A DNA stretch of 64,000 nt, from the NCBI GenBank assembly GCA_010094025.1, contig ML991799.1, positions 248,001 to 312,000 of the forward strand, written 5' to 3'. Below, piece after piece: positions 45,153 through 57,200 of this stretch. The notes beneath the pieces are model-generated. The model was given only the letters and a program-made list of their open reading frames with translations. It did no database searches and had not been told where the DNA came from. The stretch comes from Viridothelium virens. Lineage: Eukaryota; Ascomycota; Dothideomycetes; Trypetheliales; Trypetheliaceae. A program made the position numbers and the translations under genes. The stretch's first letter is position 1. Each line of letters starts with the position of its first letter.

Positions 45153-45858
45153 TCACAAAGATGCAGCAGTCTTCACTCTCTTGCCAAATTCCGAGTAGTT
45201 TTGGCCTTGCTTAATCAGAGTAGCCTTGCCTGACTCGCGACTGTAGATACAAAATCCGAAATTGGCGGCATTCGGAGGTGTATATACTGTGTACCCAGAT
45301 TAATTCTCTCCTGCTAGTCCTAACCAATCCAAACTTACAGTGCAGAGATACGGCAAGGTTGCTAGGATCCGGGTTTGAGATTGTATGTAAACCGAGTTTA
45401 TCAGACATGTACGTGACTTCTTCTTGACCAAACGTTTGCTCGTGGGTCACTTCTGGCGGTCCAGGATTGCTATGATCGGGCCATTTGTATCGAGTCTCCT
45501 TCAGTGAGCCTTTGAGGACTTTCATAATGCAGTGGGCATTGGCATGGTCATGTATCGGACTTCCTTTTGAAGGATTCCAGACAAGAATGAGGATATTACT
45601 CTTGCCATTGCCTTGATCGACCAGGTTTCGGGTATAGTTGGATGCGCTATCCGCCAAGGCAAATTGCTCCCAATCGGCTTCACATGATTTGTAATTTCTC
45701 ATGAGCTCCTGGAGCTTTACCTCGTCGACTTCTTCAGAATCAATGCCTGACGTCGGGCCTAGTACGTCCCGGAGATCTGCCAGAAGACGTTGGAAGGGCG
45801 CAAGAGTAGGAGGTTGGCCTTGAGCGGCTGTACAGGAATCCTTGCTAGAGCTCATCAT
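45153..45858 (-). CDS. cdoA: Cysteine dioxygenase type I
   Basis: Two exons, complement(45339..45858) and complement(45153..45286), with a 52-base intron, give 217 residues (mammalian enzymes have 200). The enzyme oxidises cysteine to cysteine sulfinate with O2 and iron. Iron ligands His103 and His105 ([10 protein letters not shown]) and His173 (AVSLHLYTPP, with the intron directly after His173) are present, as are Cys110, the partner of the Cys-Tyr cofactor, and Arg77 in [21 protein letters not shown], which holds the substrate carboxylate. [19 protein letters not shown] is nearly that of animal CDO. Cytosolic. ATG 45858 is followed by a second ATG in frame, so the start may be one codon later. 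It is divergent from the Rbg1 gene with 480 bases between starts. Confidence 0.95.
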
Positions 45859-46338
45859 GGAAATCTAGGAATGGCAATGGGCTTGAGAACCAAAGGAAAA
45901 TGAATAGAATTTCAAGTACATGAAGAAGCGATTAATCAAGGACAAAATGGTGAACACGGGAAGATGTGAGCAGTAAAAGTGTGCACTTCCAAGATCGAGC
46001 TCCCAACAGAAGCAGGTACACAGAACTCACTTGCCTTTGTTACAGCCATTGCAGCGCATTGCTGGACAGGTGTTGCGATTCGCTATCGCCCTTTCCAAAA
46101 AGTGGAGTGTGATGTATTAAACCGCAAACTCGGGTGCAGTTTCCACTTTCCAGTTTCCAGGCTGTTGGAGCCGCACGGCCACATTCCGAAGAGCCCCACG
46201 AACCGCAACCCCCACCACTAACCTTGGCGCCACTTTTTCTCATCCTCGTCTTACTTCAACATCAGAAATTTGTGACCCGTCGACCGACTGGAATTTAAAC
46301 CCAAAACCTCATATCCACTAGCAGGCATCGGACTCACC
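45859..46338. other. Divergent promoter region (CDO / Rbg1)
   Basis: No gene in 480 bases. The spacing means the two genes share one intergenic regulatory region. Confidence 0.55.
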
Positions 46339-47671
46339 ATGGCGACTACCGTAGACAAGGTACGTGGCACGTATTCTGCGTGAAATAGCACAATGGCTAA
46401 CTCCGTCAACCCCACCAGATCAAAGAGATTGAATCGGAAATGGCCAGGACACAGAAAAACAAGGCCACCTCGTTCCACCTGGGTCAATTAAAGGCCAAGC
46501 TCGCAAAGCTCAAGCGCGAGCTCCTCACCCCCTCGTCGAGCGGTGGCGGGGGTGGGGCTGGATTCGATGTTGCAAGAACTGGAGTTGCTAGCGTTGGCTT
46601 CATTGGATTTCCGTCTGTTGGGAAAAGTACCCTGATGAGCAGATTAACCGGGCAACATTCAGAAGCGGCAGCATACGAGTTTACAACCCTGACGACTGTA
46701 CCTGGTCAAGTCGTCTATAATGGAGCCAAGATACAGATGCTAGATCTTCCGGGAATTATCCAAGGTGCTAAGGATGGTAAAGGTCGAGGAAGACAGGTCA
46801 TTGCTGTGGCCAAGACATGCCATCTGATTTTCATTGTGCTGGATGTCAACAAGGCACTCACGGATAAACGAGTCATTGAGACTGAATTGGAGGGATTCGG
46901 CATCCGCATCAACAAGGAGCCACCGAACATCAAGATCACCAAGAAAGACAAAGGTGGGATAAGCATCACGAGTACGGCGAATCTGACCCATATCGATCAC
47001 GATGTAAGTTTCACCATGGGTAGCGGCGTCAACGTATACTTATGATCACCCAGGAGATCAAAGCTGTGATGAATGAATATCGTATTGCCTCGGCTGATAT
47101 TGCGATCCGCTGCGATGCGACCGTCGACGACCTCATTGATGTGATAGAGGCCAAAAATAGAAGCTATATTCCAGTCATATATGCGCTAAACAAGATTGAT
47201 GCAATTTCCATTGAGGAGCTGGATATTTTGTATCGGATCCCACACGCGTGTCCAATTAGTTCCGAGCATGGCTGGAACGTCGACGAGCTCATGGAACAGA
47301 TGTGGGATAAGCTTAATTTACGGAGAGTGTATACCAAACCAAAGGGAAAACTACCCGACTACTCGGAGCCAGTTGTCCTGCGAGCTACGGCTTGCACGGT
47401 GGAAGATTTTGTAAGCCGCTCTGGAACTATGTTGGTGGCCTCGGCTAACGGTTGTTAGTGCAACGCCATCCATAAGACAATTGTGGAACAGTTTAGGACG
47501 GCGATTGTCTATGGAAAGTCTGTCAAGCACCAGCCCCAAAAGGTCGGCCTGTCCCATGAACTGGCCGACGAAGACATTAGTGAGTCGCTCGCTTCTTTCC
47601 CGAGAATCCATAAGTTACGTATCTATTGGTCAATTCTGACTCATGAACCAGTCACAATCATAAAACGATAG
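46339..47671 (+). CDS. rbg1: DRG-family GTPase Rbg1 (DRG1)
   Basis: Five exons (46339..46359, 46419..47003, 47054..47410, 47459..47579, 47652..47671) give 367 residues, against 369 for yeast Rbg1. The first exon has seven codons and the last only 20 bases. DRG GTPases associate with translating ribosomes together with Tma46/DFRP1-type partners. Motifs: N-terminal helical hairpin, G1 GFPSVGKST (70-78), G2 TTLTTVPG, G3 DLPGI (116-120), the S5D2L-type insert, G4 NKID in the third exon and a C-terminal TGS domain ([33 protein letters not shown]). The terminal sequence EDIITIIKR is restored only by splicing exon 4 to exon 5. Highly conserved and confidently identified. Confidence 0.96.
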
Positions 47672-49908
47672 GTTCCGGAGCGGCAATGGCATTCTTGAGA
47701 TCAGAGTCGAATCCGTGATTTTAGATCTGTCACGGAAGGAAGCATGGTCACCATGGTGGCACAGTCGAGACTACAGTCTGTCGATGCTCAGCTAGCTCCA
47801 GGGACTTCGTCAGCCCATCTTTTGAGATCTCGTTCGCGGAGCTTGCTGGTAGTGCTAGTAGTGCTGGTCTCAAGATCTCAGCGGGTTCATGCATGCGTGC
47901 TCGCAGCCTGCCGGCGCTGCCCCAAGAGCTAAGGTGGTGACTTTCGATGTTGTGCCGAACCCTAGGGGATGAAAGACGCTCGTCTCAGAATGGCAAGGAG
48001 CACCAGGAACGCTGACAATTTGGGTCGCTCCCGCCCCGGATACGGCGGTGTGGGTCTTGTGGTTTCAGACGGTGCTTTTGAAGGGGGAATTAGGGCATGT
48101 CAATCGCAAGAGCACCAAGAGGCTGCACCACTTAACTACCCCCGGCAGATCGACCAATACTGTCAATTGTGATTGTTCATTCAGCGCGTCACGACTCCCT
48201 TTTGCTGCTGCGGGTGCCTGCGTAGAGCAAGTGCAAGCGCGCTAGACGATGGAATATTTCGTAGAGTCTCTCACAACGCTGCACGCCGCCAGATCTGGCG
48301 GAGGGAGTGGAGGAGTAGTAAAAAGAGGTGGTGGAATTGCCCACCAATTCGGAATTGCATGGCCATGTGCCGGCCTTGATTGGCTCGCGGTCGCAATTTT
48401 GGGCCGGGATGAGGCACTTGCGCACTATCGCCGAGCACGGACCAGCACGGCAGGGCCTCACTGGCCTTAACCTCCTAAGCCCTTAACTTTGAGCTGCTCT
48501 CATCTGCCCTCCCTTCACTGGTGCGCGCCTCGGTAGATTTGCTATTTTGCTATCATTGGCGCCGCGGATAGCTAAGCGTGAGCTGCCCGACTTTATCCCC
48601 GACCACGCAAGGCTTCGTATGGAAACTGAGCGCGGCGATCGTCGTATGTTTCAGGAAGTCGGCCGAATGGGATGCCATGGCTCTGGAGGCGCGTCCATTC
48701 CGCTCTTTCGCTCCTCGTCGGCAATCCTGACGGCCCTGGTCGTGCTGGTTGTCCTGGTCGTGCTGGTGGTTACTGGTGGTCAGGTACTGGTGATCCTGTG
48801 GTCCTGTGGTCCTGTGTCACCACCGCGTTCCTGGCAGATACTCGTCCTGTGTATTTTGCGCCGTCGCATCGCAGCCAGCGCCGCCACAAGCGAGCCTGGA
48901 CATCATGGGCACATGGCACCTTTTCTTGAGCAATCGGCGTGGAGAAACGATGATGCAAGTCGCCATTGGCCGGCCCCCGTCGTTTTCTTCCTCCCCCTAC
49001 GAGGCCTCCATGTCGGTCTGATCAGAGCAAATGGGATTCCTAGGCCGCGTTGCTAGACTCGGCAGAGGCCTTGCTCCTCTCAAAACCGCTAGTCGACGAT
49101 CGGTCCACTCAACGCAACTCCCGCCTACCGCCGCTCTCACTGCACCAGCCCTGGAGCCGGCCTGCTTCTGGACGCTGGACGTCAGCAGCAAGCCTCGCCG
49201 GCCTAGGGCTCTTGGAGCGCGCGAACCTCCAGGCCATCGTCAAACTCGGAGATCCTCAAGAGCCCAGCGCTTGTACCAGTGGCCCTGGCTAGGGATCGGC
49301 ACCATGGAGCCCTCAGCGACATGGCTTACCTGTATTACTGGGCTCCCCTACGAATCCCTTTACGGCTCCCTCTAGCGGGGCCGTTTTCACCTACCCCAAT
49401 CCGATAGCCAACTGCTGGGATATACATTCTCGTCCCGCCGGTCGAAAGTACCTAGAGGGTGAAGGAAAAGTCGCTACTTACCGACCCCGTCCGTCCTCCC
49501 GTACCGTTATTTGGCATGCGCATCTCTCGGACCTAACAAAAAGCATTCCCTTCTCCACATTTTATTACCTTCTCTTGCAGCATTCTGGATCCGCCATTAT
49601 ATTGCTGTGCCACCTGGATGCTGCGTCACACAAGCTCGCTTCGTTTTGCTTTGCTCTGCACTTGCCCTCCTCTCCCGCGCTCCTGGAACGAGGGGTCCCA
49701 TGCCTCCTGCATGCATACGACCGTACCCTAGTTTTCTTTAACCCGGATTTCTGACTAGGAATAATTACAGGGCCAAAAGCTCGGCAGCACCCTCTTACAT
49801 CCGATCAGAGCTACAATAACTACGCTGCGCAAGTCTACCTTCCTCGCATAGCCGTTGAGATAGGCGAGGTTTTGCTGCATCCACTTTCTCTGTTACTATT
49901 GATCTGGC
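47672..49908. other. Long spacer with simple-sequence DNA before the CENP-B-like gene
   Basis: About 2.2 kb with no supported gene. Two regions of imperfect ctggtcgtgctggt-type repeats occur near 47840-47880 and 48730-48815, the latter ending in three gtcctgtg copies. Open frames crossing them are compositionally repetitive and lack protein signatures. It probably contains a long promoter/5' leader of the downstream regulator gene. Confidence 0.55.
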
Positions 49909-51714
49909 ATGGAGCACGGCCATCATTGTGGAAATGCTACTGCTTTTCACGACACTCCCCATCAATGGGTAGATAATCACACGTACCCTCATTCGCATCA
50001 CCAATCACCCGCTCACGAATATGCTGGATTCGCTTTTTCCTCGCCGCAGGTTCCGATGGAACCCACCTTCACCAACGGCATGCCTCCCCCACGGACGACA
50101 CACCATCAGCTCCAACCGCTTGTCATGCCTCAGTGGCCAAGTATGTTGACAAGCCAGTCGACTTACCAGCAGCCCCTCCTTCCCACGGCCTCAGCTTCAA
50201 GTACGCCTCTTTCCGCGAGTACGTCCTTATCTGCCCCAGCATCGGCCCCAGCATCTGTGCCTCCCCCAAATTCGAGAAGACCATCCCAAACTGGCTCGAC
50301 CCCTCGGAAAACCCTCACGGATGCAGACAGGCGACGCATGTGCTTGTACCACGAGGAGAACCCAACGACCAAGCAGACGGAGATCGGAGGTGAGCTATCT
50401 GATTCCCAATCGTGAAACGCAAATATCTGACTCTTTGCTCAGCTTTGTTTGGGGTTGAACGAAGGTGAGCATGCCCTGCAGCTGGTGCGAGAATGCTAGT
50501 ATTGACTGTTCTTCAGTACTGTCTCCAAAGTCTTGCGCAACAAGGAGAAGTACCTTTTTCAGGATGATGGCGGACGATCGCCCATCAAAAGATCAAAGGG
50601 TAAATTTCCTGACATTGAACGAGCATTGTCTAATTGGGCACGAAACCACCAACGACAAGGTCTCCCACTCTCAGATTCTATCATTAGAGAAAAGGCCCGA
50701 TTTTTCGCGACTACCGTTGGCAATTCTGAGAGTCATCTGAAGCTCAACAGCAACAGTTGGCTGGAAAAATTCAAGCAGAAGAACAATCTTATGGGCGCCC
50801 GTTCGAGAAAGAGCTCCTTAGCAGCAGAAGAAGCTGGAGAAGCTTCTAATCCAGCCTCCAATTCTGGAACTCCGAACGGTATCTCACCAGTGTCTGCAAG
50901 CGGGCTCGCTTCACCATCCCCCATCTCAATGTCAGCCACGAGAAGCGACGAAGGCATCAAGCCTGAAAGCCCGGATAGCTTCGGAGAATTGACTTCAGCG
51001 CACCGACCGTTTCATTCACAAAGCAATAATTCATTATCGAGCGTGTTTACAGATACCGCCCCTTCGTCGTTTTCTGCAGGACCCACCAGCCCAACTTCAC
51101 CGTTCTTCACCCCAGATTCAATGTTTGCACCAAATCAGTTCATCACCCAGCAGTCCAACGAGACCCAGGCTCAAGTTTCATCGAATAGCAATAATACACA
51201 ACGACCACGACGCCAGACGTTCCCTACTTTGGGTGTGGAACCGTACGTTTCGCCTCCGACCTCGAGTGAAGCTCTCACGCCGAAATACCTTAATTCGACT
51301 GCGTTGGAATCAAGTGCCCTGGAATCTCCAATCTCGGAAATGCCTCCTACGCTCAGCATCGATCACAGCATGCCACCCCCTATGCAGCCACGAGCTGGGA
51401 GCAGCGACCGTTCCATGCAACCACCGCCACCACCGCAGCTGTCCACATCGTCTCACCACTCATCTATTGGTGGTACGCCCGGATCGGCAAGCCCAGGCTC
51501 TGCTTCCCCTACGCAAGATGATGCGCGAAGGGCCCTGGAGCTAGTCATGGATTTCTTCCAGCATCAGCCGAGTGGATTCGTAGAGCCTCAGGAATTTGTG
51601 ACCATTGGCAAGTTGATGGAAAAGCTGCGAGTGCATCGCACACCACCGGTGCAGGAACTGCCAGGGGGCTTGCATCGTATACCTGAGCGGGAGTTCATTA
51701 CAAGACAGGCATGA
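49909..51714 (+). CDS. CENP-B-type HTH DNA-binding protein
   Basis: Three exons (49909..50389, 50443..50464, 50517..51714) with 53- and 52-base introns give 566 residues; exon 2 has only 22 bases. After a His/Pro/Ser-rich N-terminus comes a CENP-B/pogo-type N-terminal HTH (residues about 130-185: KTLTDADRRRMCLYHEENP, then ALFGVERSTVSKVLRNKEKYL), its recognition helix built from exons 2 and 3. A second HTH of CENP-B type follows (FPDIERALSNWARNHQRQG, REKARFFAT, SWLEKFKQKNNL). The rest is a Ser/Pro-rich disordered region with a short C-terminal conserved helix (RALELVMDFFQHQPSGFVEPQEF, here given in two parts by position 538-560). The DDE nuclease of pogo transposases is absent, so this is a host regulator, related to fungal CENP-B-like/ARS-binding factors. 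Targets unknown. Confidence 0.88.
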
Positions 51715-54291
51715 GAATAATACGCAGGCATGAAAAACAGGCATGCACGAATTGGCCAGGCCATTAAGCTTTAGGCCCCCGACAATGGCATGGAGTCGGT
51801 TACGCGGCAACTTGGCCGGGCGCTGTTTGGGGGCACTTTAGCCCGGTACGAAGGTACTCGATACCCGTTCGCCTCGCGGCCGGAGCATTTCGGTAGTTTT
51901 GTTTCGCGATTGAGCTTCTTTCTTTTCTTTTCGACGTTGCATGCAATTTCCATCTCTCGGTCAATTTTCCGCCATAACACCCCATCGTTCTTTGCGGGGG
52001 TTATCTTAGGGTTGGGAAGGGAATTGGGGGGATCAGAGTCGTCAGGGTTGCTCGGCCTATTAGTTCTCGATCAGGAAGGGAAACCGCGACCCACAGCACA
52101 ACAACCTTGAACGAAGTCTATCATGGGCATCAACACAGAGAATGCGCGACCCTTTGGAAATGTGCATTTCCAAATTTCAAAACCGCATGCTAATTTTTCC
52201 GCATGCCTTGGTCTCACTAGCGATCATAGTTTTTGGCCGTGCCGCTACTTTGAGGCGCTGCAATACCCTTTCTGCAATCACGCGATTCTTATCGTCTCAC
52301 TTGGTTTTCACATTCGCACATAGGGTGGACATGGGAAAGGGAAAGGATCAGAGACTCGACTACCTACTACTTACCGAATACCCACCTGAACAGGAAAAGA
52401 CAGTTGTTACCGCTCACGCGGGCCCTTTGCTTTTCACATGATATCCGGCTACGGCGCATGCCACTCCTATTGATTTTTGCCATCTCATCTTCATGTCAGA
52501 GCTCTAATTGGCTTCATTCCTCCGATTGAGTAACGTATTACAGACTTACACTTCTTGCGTATCGAGCCGTATGTATTTACGTGAACACACAAAAATCACC
52601 AGTAATTCATGTCGCGCACGTCTTTCGGCCAATCGTCCAGCTTATCATCAATCATCTTCCGAGGCATGCAATCTAGGTACCTTGCTTCCAGCGTACTAGT
52701 TAGCTGCTACCAATCGCTAGCTACTTTCTAAACCTGCTTGTCTCCTGACCTAAGGAAACCACTACAGCAGCACTTTGTGATTCCCGCCTCACTACTAAGC
52801 CTTCTTCACATAGATATGTTTTACCCGGTTTCGCATGCACGACATGATGGCGCCCCCACCGCCAGAGCACCGGAGAAACCTACTACATACATCTTCCTCT
52901 TATCTGTTTATCCGGTTTCGCATCGGCGCAATTCCCCTGACGCTAGGTGGCCTCACTATGCAAATTGACGACGACACTGCAGCAGGAATGGGGGGGGGAC
53001 GCGCTATCATCTCTGACACTTTGACAAACGCGCTCTCTAACAGGGTCTCTATATCGTAATATGTACGCGCCCAGAAGCGGCGACCCTGACTAATCGGTCC
53101 CCGCGGGAGCATCCCACGCTGCCATCGCCGTCTCCACCATCACCGCCAGATCCACAGCGGGGCACGTCGGTAACTGTTGCGACAACCCGCTGTGGCTCTT
53201 TGCCGCGTGCCCACGAGTCATAATCCCACCTTTACAACACTACTCTTAACCTTATAATCTTCAAATTAAGGTTCAACGAAAAAGGGCTTCCGTACCGTGT
53301 GCTGTCGCAATTAGAGGTGGCATGCGGATTGCGGACTGAGAGGGTACGAGGTACCTAGGCAGGTACGCGCAAGCGGCACTGCGTGTACCACGAGCACGAG
53401 GGGGCACCAAATGTACCCAGGGCCACGTACAGCTGTACCCAAGACGAGCTGGCAACGTACCACTGGGTACCTAGCGGACATCTAACGCTCCGTGCATGTA
53501 CCAAATCGACGTAACACTACCATCTGAATGTATCGATGTACCTTGCCTACGGGTACATACCTGACAGCAGCTATGCACACGCCATTTCCCACCTTTAGGA
53601 TTTCCGATGTGCGCCACCGGTGGCGTCAGGGCGCTTAACTACACCAAACTTTCAAAACAGGTACTCTTCTACATGATTCAAAAACGCCGCTACCGTACAC
53701 ACCAACTCAGAACCTGTCAGCCTTAGTATTGAGGAGAATAATCTATTTACGGAGGGATGTTGGTGACAATACAGGAAAATGACTCCGCGGGGGGCCCCGT
53801 CGCGATGTCTGTCTCAGGTCTAAGCGATCGCCGCCACTGTATCAACGAAAGATACCTTAGACCCCCTGAATGAAAGGAGGGGCTCATTCTCAGGAGTTGA
53901 TGATGGCATTGTGCAGTAGGTGGTAGTGGACGTGTGGGGTAAGGAGAATAGGGGTGCACTTGGGTGTTCAGTGGCGTCTCAGCGGCAACTTGAGATTCAT
54001 GTTGGTCTTCTGCAAGCGTAAAAGAGACAACGAGGGGAGGATGGTGGGGCGGCTATGTCTACCGAAGATTTACCCACGGATTTGGATAGGGGTGGCAAGA
54101 AGGATGAAGGGTAGCAGGGCGACCCTGACGATCACGGAGAATTTTCAAAACAGAAAACGAGAGTAATTGAAAGATCTGCGCTATTTTGTCGATGATGGGG
54201 AGGGCATTCAGGTAGGAATGCAGCGAAGAGACAATCTCATGCGCCGTATTTTGAGTTTTTTTTTTTTCTCTTCTCTCGTTTCGAACTCAGT
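51715..54291. other. Long gene-poor spacer with GTAC-rich block
   Basis: About 2.6 kb between the CENP-B-like gene (+) and the PXA gene (-), which are convergent. A run of nine G lies at 52990-52998. The block at about 53291-53566 is densely filled with GTAC words (see repeat entry). No gene is supported. Confidence 0.6.
53291..53566. repeat. Dense GTAC/GGTACC-word block
   Basis: About thirteen GTAC tetramers in some 275 bases by eye, where about one is expected by chance. They appear in contexts such as gaggtacctagg, aatgtaccc, ctgtaccc and gggtacct, spaced irregularly, and are self-complementary. No simple tandem period. Confidence 0.6.
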
Positions 54292-57200
54292 TCAACCCAA
54301 TCGCTCTGCCATTAACTCTTCCACCCCTTTCTCAGCCATCTCAGGAAAGATGCGCACGACGATCAAATCAATGATGGCGTACAGCAGATGCTTGTTCATG
54401 TAGCTGTTCCCAAACACGGCGAGCACCTCCCCGACCTCCGCAATCCACCGGCTGCGCCGATCGTCTCGTCTGGGGTCACCGACGCCACCACCACCACTAT
54501 CATTAGCATCGTGGCCCTGGTCGTCGCCTGCTTCTCGCCCCCGAGATCCGCGCGTTTCAGGGTTGAAGAGTCGTACGAGGATGAAAGGTGGAATCGCGTC
54601 TACGACCGCGGTTGCGCAACGCCGCCGATTAGCCTGAATCTCCGCTGCCGACGGTACCCGGGGAGCCGGGGGCTGAACCGCATTGTTGGGGAAGAGCGCA
54701 GTGCGTAAGGCGAGCAGGAGAGTAGGCAAGTTGGTCGGGTTCAAAAGCGTGGCGTAAACGTGGTGGGAGAGAACCCTGTGGGGGATGAACACACGCCGTC
54801 AGCAAATCAAACCAAGAAAAAAAATTAATTTAAACTTTTTCCAAAAGTGTAAGAGGTTGAGGCAGAGATATCGGGCAACCAATCCGAAAAGGGAGAGAAA
54901 GGAGAGGAAAAAAAGTAAACATGAAAAAATTTCCAATCCCGTGGCAGGTAAGTTATTGCGGTGAGGAGCATGATGGCGGAAAGTGACCGCGTCAATACCG
55001 AAACGAGCAAATGCGCGCGCATGTATGTGGTAAGCAATATAGAGGGAATGCAGCGATACCAGACAAGGCATCGGTAGGGCTGGATTTCTGTACCAGTCTA
55101 GGCCGTCCAGGTCGTCCAGGTCGCATCTCCGCAGTCCGCAAAGAATCCCTTGAAACGCGCGAGCACGCGATTGGGCGGAACGGGTGGAATTGCAGGTGAA
55201 AAGGATCCGAAGGCCAATCAGCAAAATTCGTTTGACGGAAAGGGACACCAGACGGAAGAAAAATCAGGCAACCTTTGCAGTAGCTTGGGCGCCTGGATTC
55301 GGGGCCTTGATGGAGGTCGTGGTACCTCCCCTCTTTCTGTGCCGTTTGACTAGAAGACCAGTCCCACGCCTGGTACATGAGGCTTGCGTCTGAGGGTCCG
55401 GCAGTTGAAGTCCTCTGCGCCATGGTCGCCGATCGATCCTTCGGGTTTCCAGACGTGCTAGGGCTGAGAAAAAAAAGAAAACCCAACTGGTGACAGCATT
55501 GACAGACGTCGGCGGAGAACGGGATGGCGCGAGGCTGGGCCGGGTGCGCTTCGAGGACAGGCGCTTAGGGCTAAGCAAGCTCGAGAGGGAAACTCATGAT
55601 GAATTGCTTTTTCCTTGTTCCCGTGCTCGGTGCGCGATGCGGTGCGGTGCGGGCGGGCAGTCCCGAGGTACAGGCCAGCCCTTCCAGAGGAAGGAATGCT
55701 AGCCTAACGCTGCTGCGGCTGCAAGAAGCCTGTTCTTTTCGTCCCTGGTCTGGCGCAAATCTCTGACCGGGGCGCGTAATCCTCGACCCCTCTCTCTCTT
55801 TCTCAGCTTCTGACCTTCGACTAGTTGCGCATCGTGGGGGGATGATGTCGCGAGAGCCTGTCCAGCTTCGGGAATTAGGTTTGATGACCGCAGAAGCCGC
55901 GGGCCGTCTGACGACTCGATCTCTCTTTCTGAGATGAGGTGAGATGGAGGATCAATAGCAGGCAACGGCCCGTACAGGGTACGGAAGGGTAGGAAGCGAA
56001 ACGAGAAGGTGACGATCGTGTTGGTAGTAACCTGGTCGACTGCTAAGGTCGTTCAAAAAAGACGAGAGGAGAAGTCAATCGCAACCAAATTGGCGAGTTT
56101 TTTCGCGCGATTACCGACCGACCACTTTGGGTGATTGGCCAAAAGCAAAGAAATGGTGACGGAGGCATACCCAAGTAGGTTAGAGCTGCCGCGGATGCAT
56201 CGAGACCAGGCCCCGACAGGGAAAGCCCTTGCAGCCCAAGGGAGGGCATGGCGGCATGGACATTAGCAGCATGGAGCAAGCCCAACGCCATGGAAAACGA
56301 GGCGCATCATGCAAGACGATGCAAGACGATAAGGACCAAGCGCGCACGGACGGTGAAACATGGCCCCTCCCGAGCGGATTGACGATGATAGGTCGAGTAC
56401 CCACCCAGCCAGGTCAAGTGACTGACAACTCATGCGGGGGCTGTATCAATCCCGTCTGCCGGAAAGCGCCTGCCACGCGTGCCGACTTCGGCCAGCCAAC
56501 GAGAATGTGCGGTCCACGATGCGGCCACTGATTGGAACGGTCGAGAATATTGAACATGGGCAGACAGCAATCTTCTGATATCACTCATACAGCAACGAGA
56601 CGCAACAAGACCACTCACCTGTCCAATGCCCCATCCGTGTCACCCACCCTGCCCGGTCCTGAGACCACTCCGTCGTGCGCGAGGGAGAGAAGGCCCGCGA
56701 GCCACGGCATGCGGCCGTCCAATTCGAGGAGGCGGCCGATGCAAGACCAGAACCGCATGCTAATGATCGGTCGCCTCTTCACCGTGCCTCTCTCATCGTT
56801 CATCCTTTTCGAGCTTGACCGTTGCCCTGGGCTGGCTGCATATGAGTCGTTAATTGGAGACGCTCTTGATGATGAAGGTGTTGCAGGAGCTATCGTGATC
56901 GGAGATCTACTAGGGAGTGATGACGACGTGGCCAATGCTACCAGCAGTGCCCGCAATGCGCTGAGCGTGAGCACCGTGTATTGGACGCCTGTCCAAAATA
57001 GAACCGTCAAAGACGCCATTGAAGATCCCCGGCCCTGACTCTTGACCCCTCCGACCTCGCCAGACTTGTCCGCTTCGGTCTCTTCTTCGCGGCTGCCTAG
57101 CAGACCAAATTGTTGAAGGCGAGTCGGAGTGTCCGATGATGGCTTGACTTCCAACTCAACTTTCGATACGCTTGTAGTCCGAAATTGCATCAGTTCGATC

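Noticed and set aside
48547-49056. 169-codon open frame in the 2.2-kb spacer
   Set aside because: Driven by ctggt repeats giving Val/Leu runs; looks like membrane helices by composition only.
49909-51714. CENP-B-like gene as a live pogo-type transposon
   Set aside because: Only the DNA-binding half is present; no DDE catalytic domain and no terminal inverted repeats noticed. It reads as a host gene.
54799-55248. Possible nested gene in the PXA intron
   Set aside because: Open frames there show no domain, signal or splice structure; hydrophobic stretch near the end reflects T-rich DNA.
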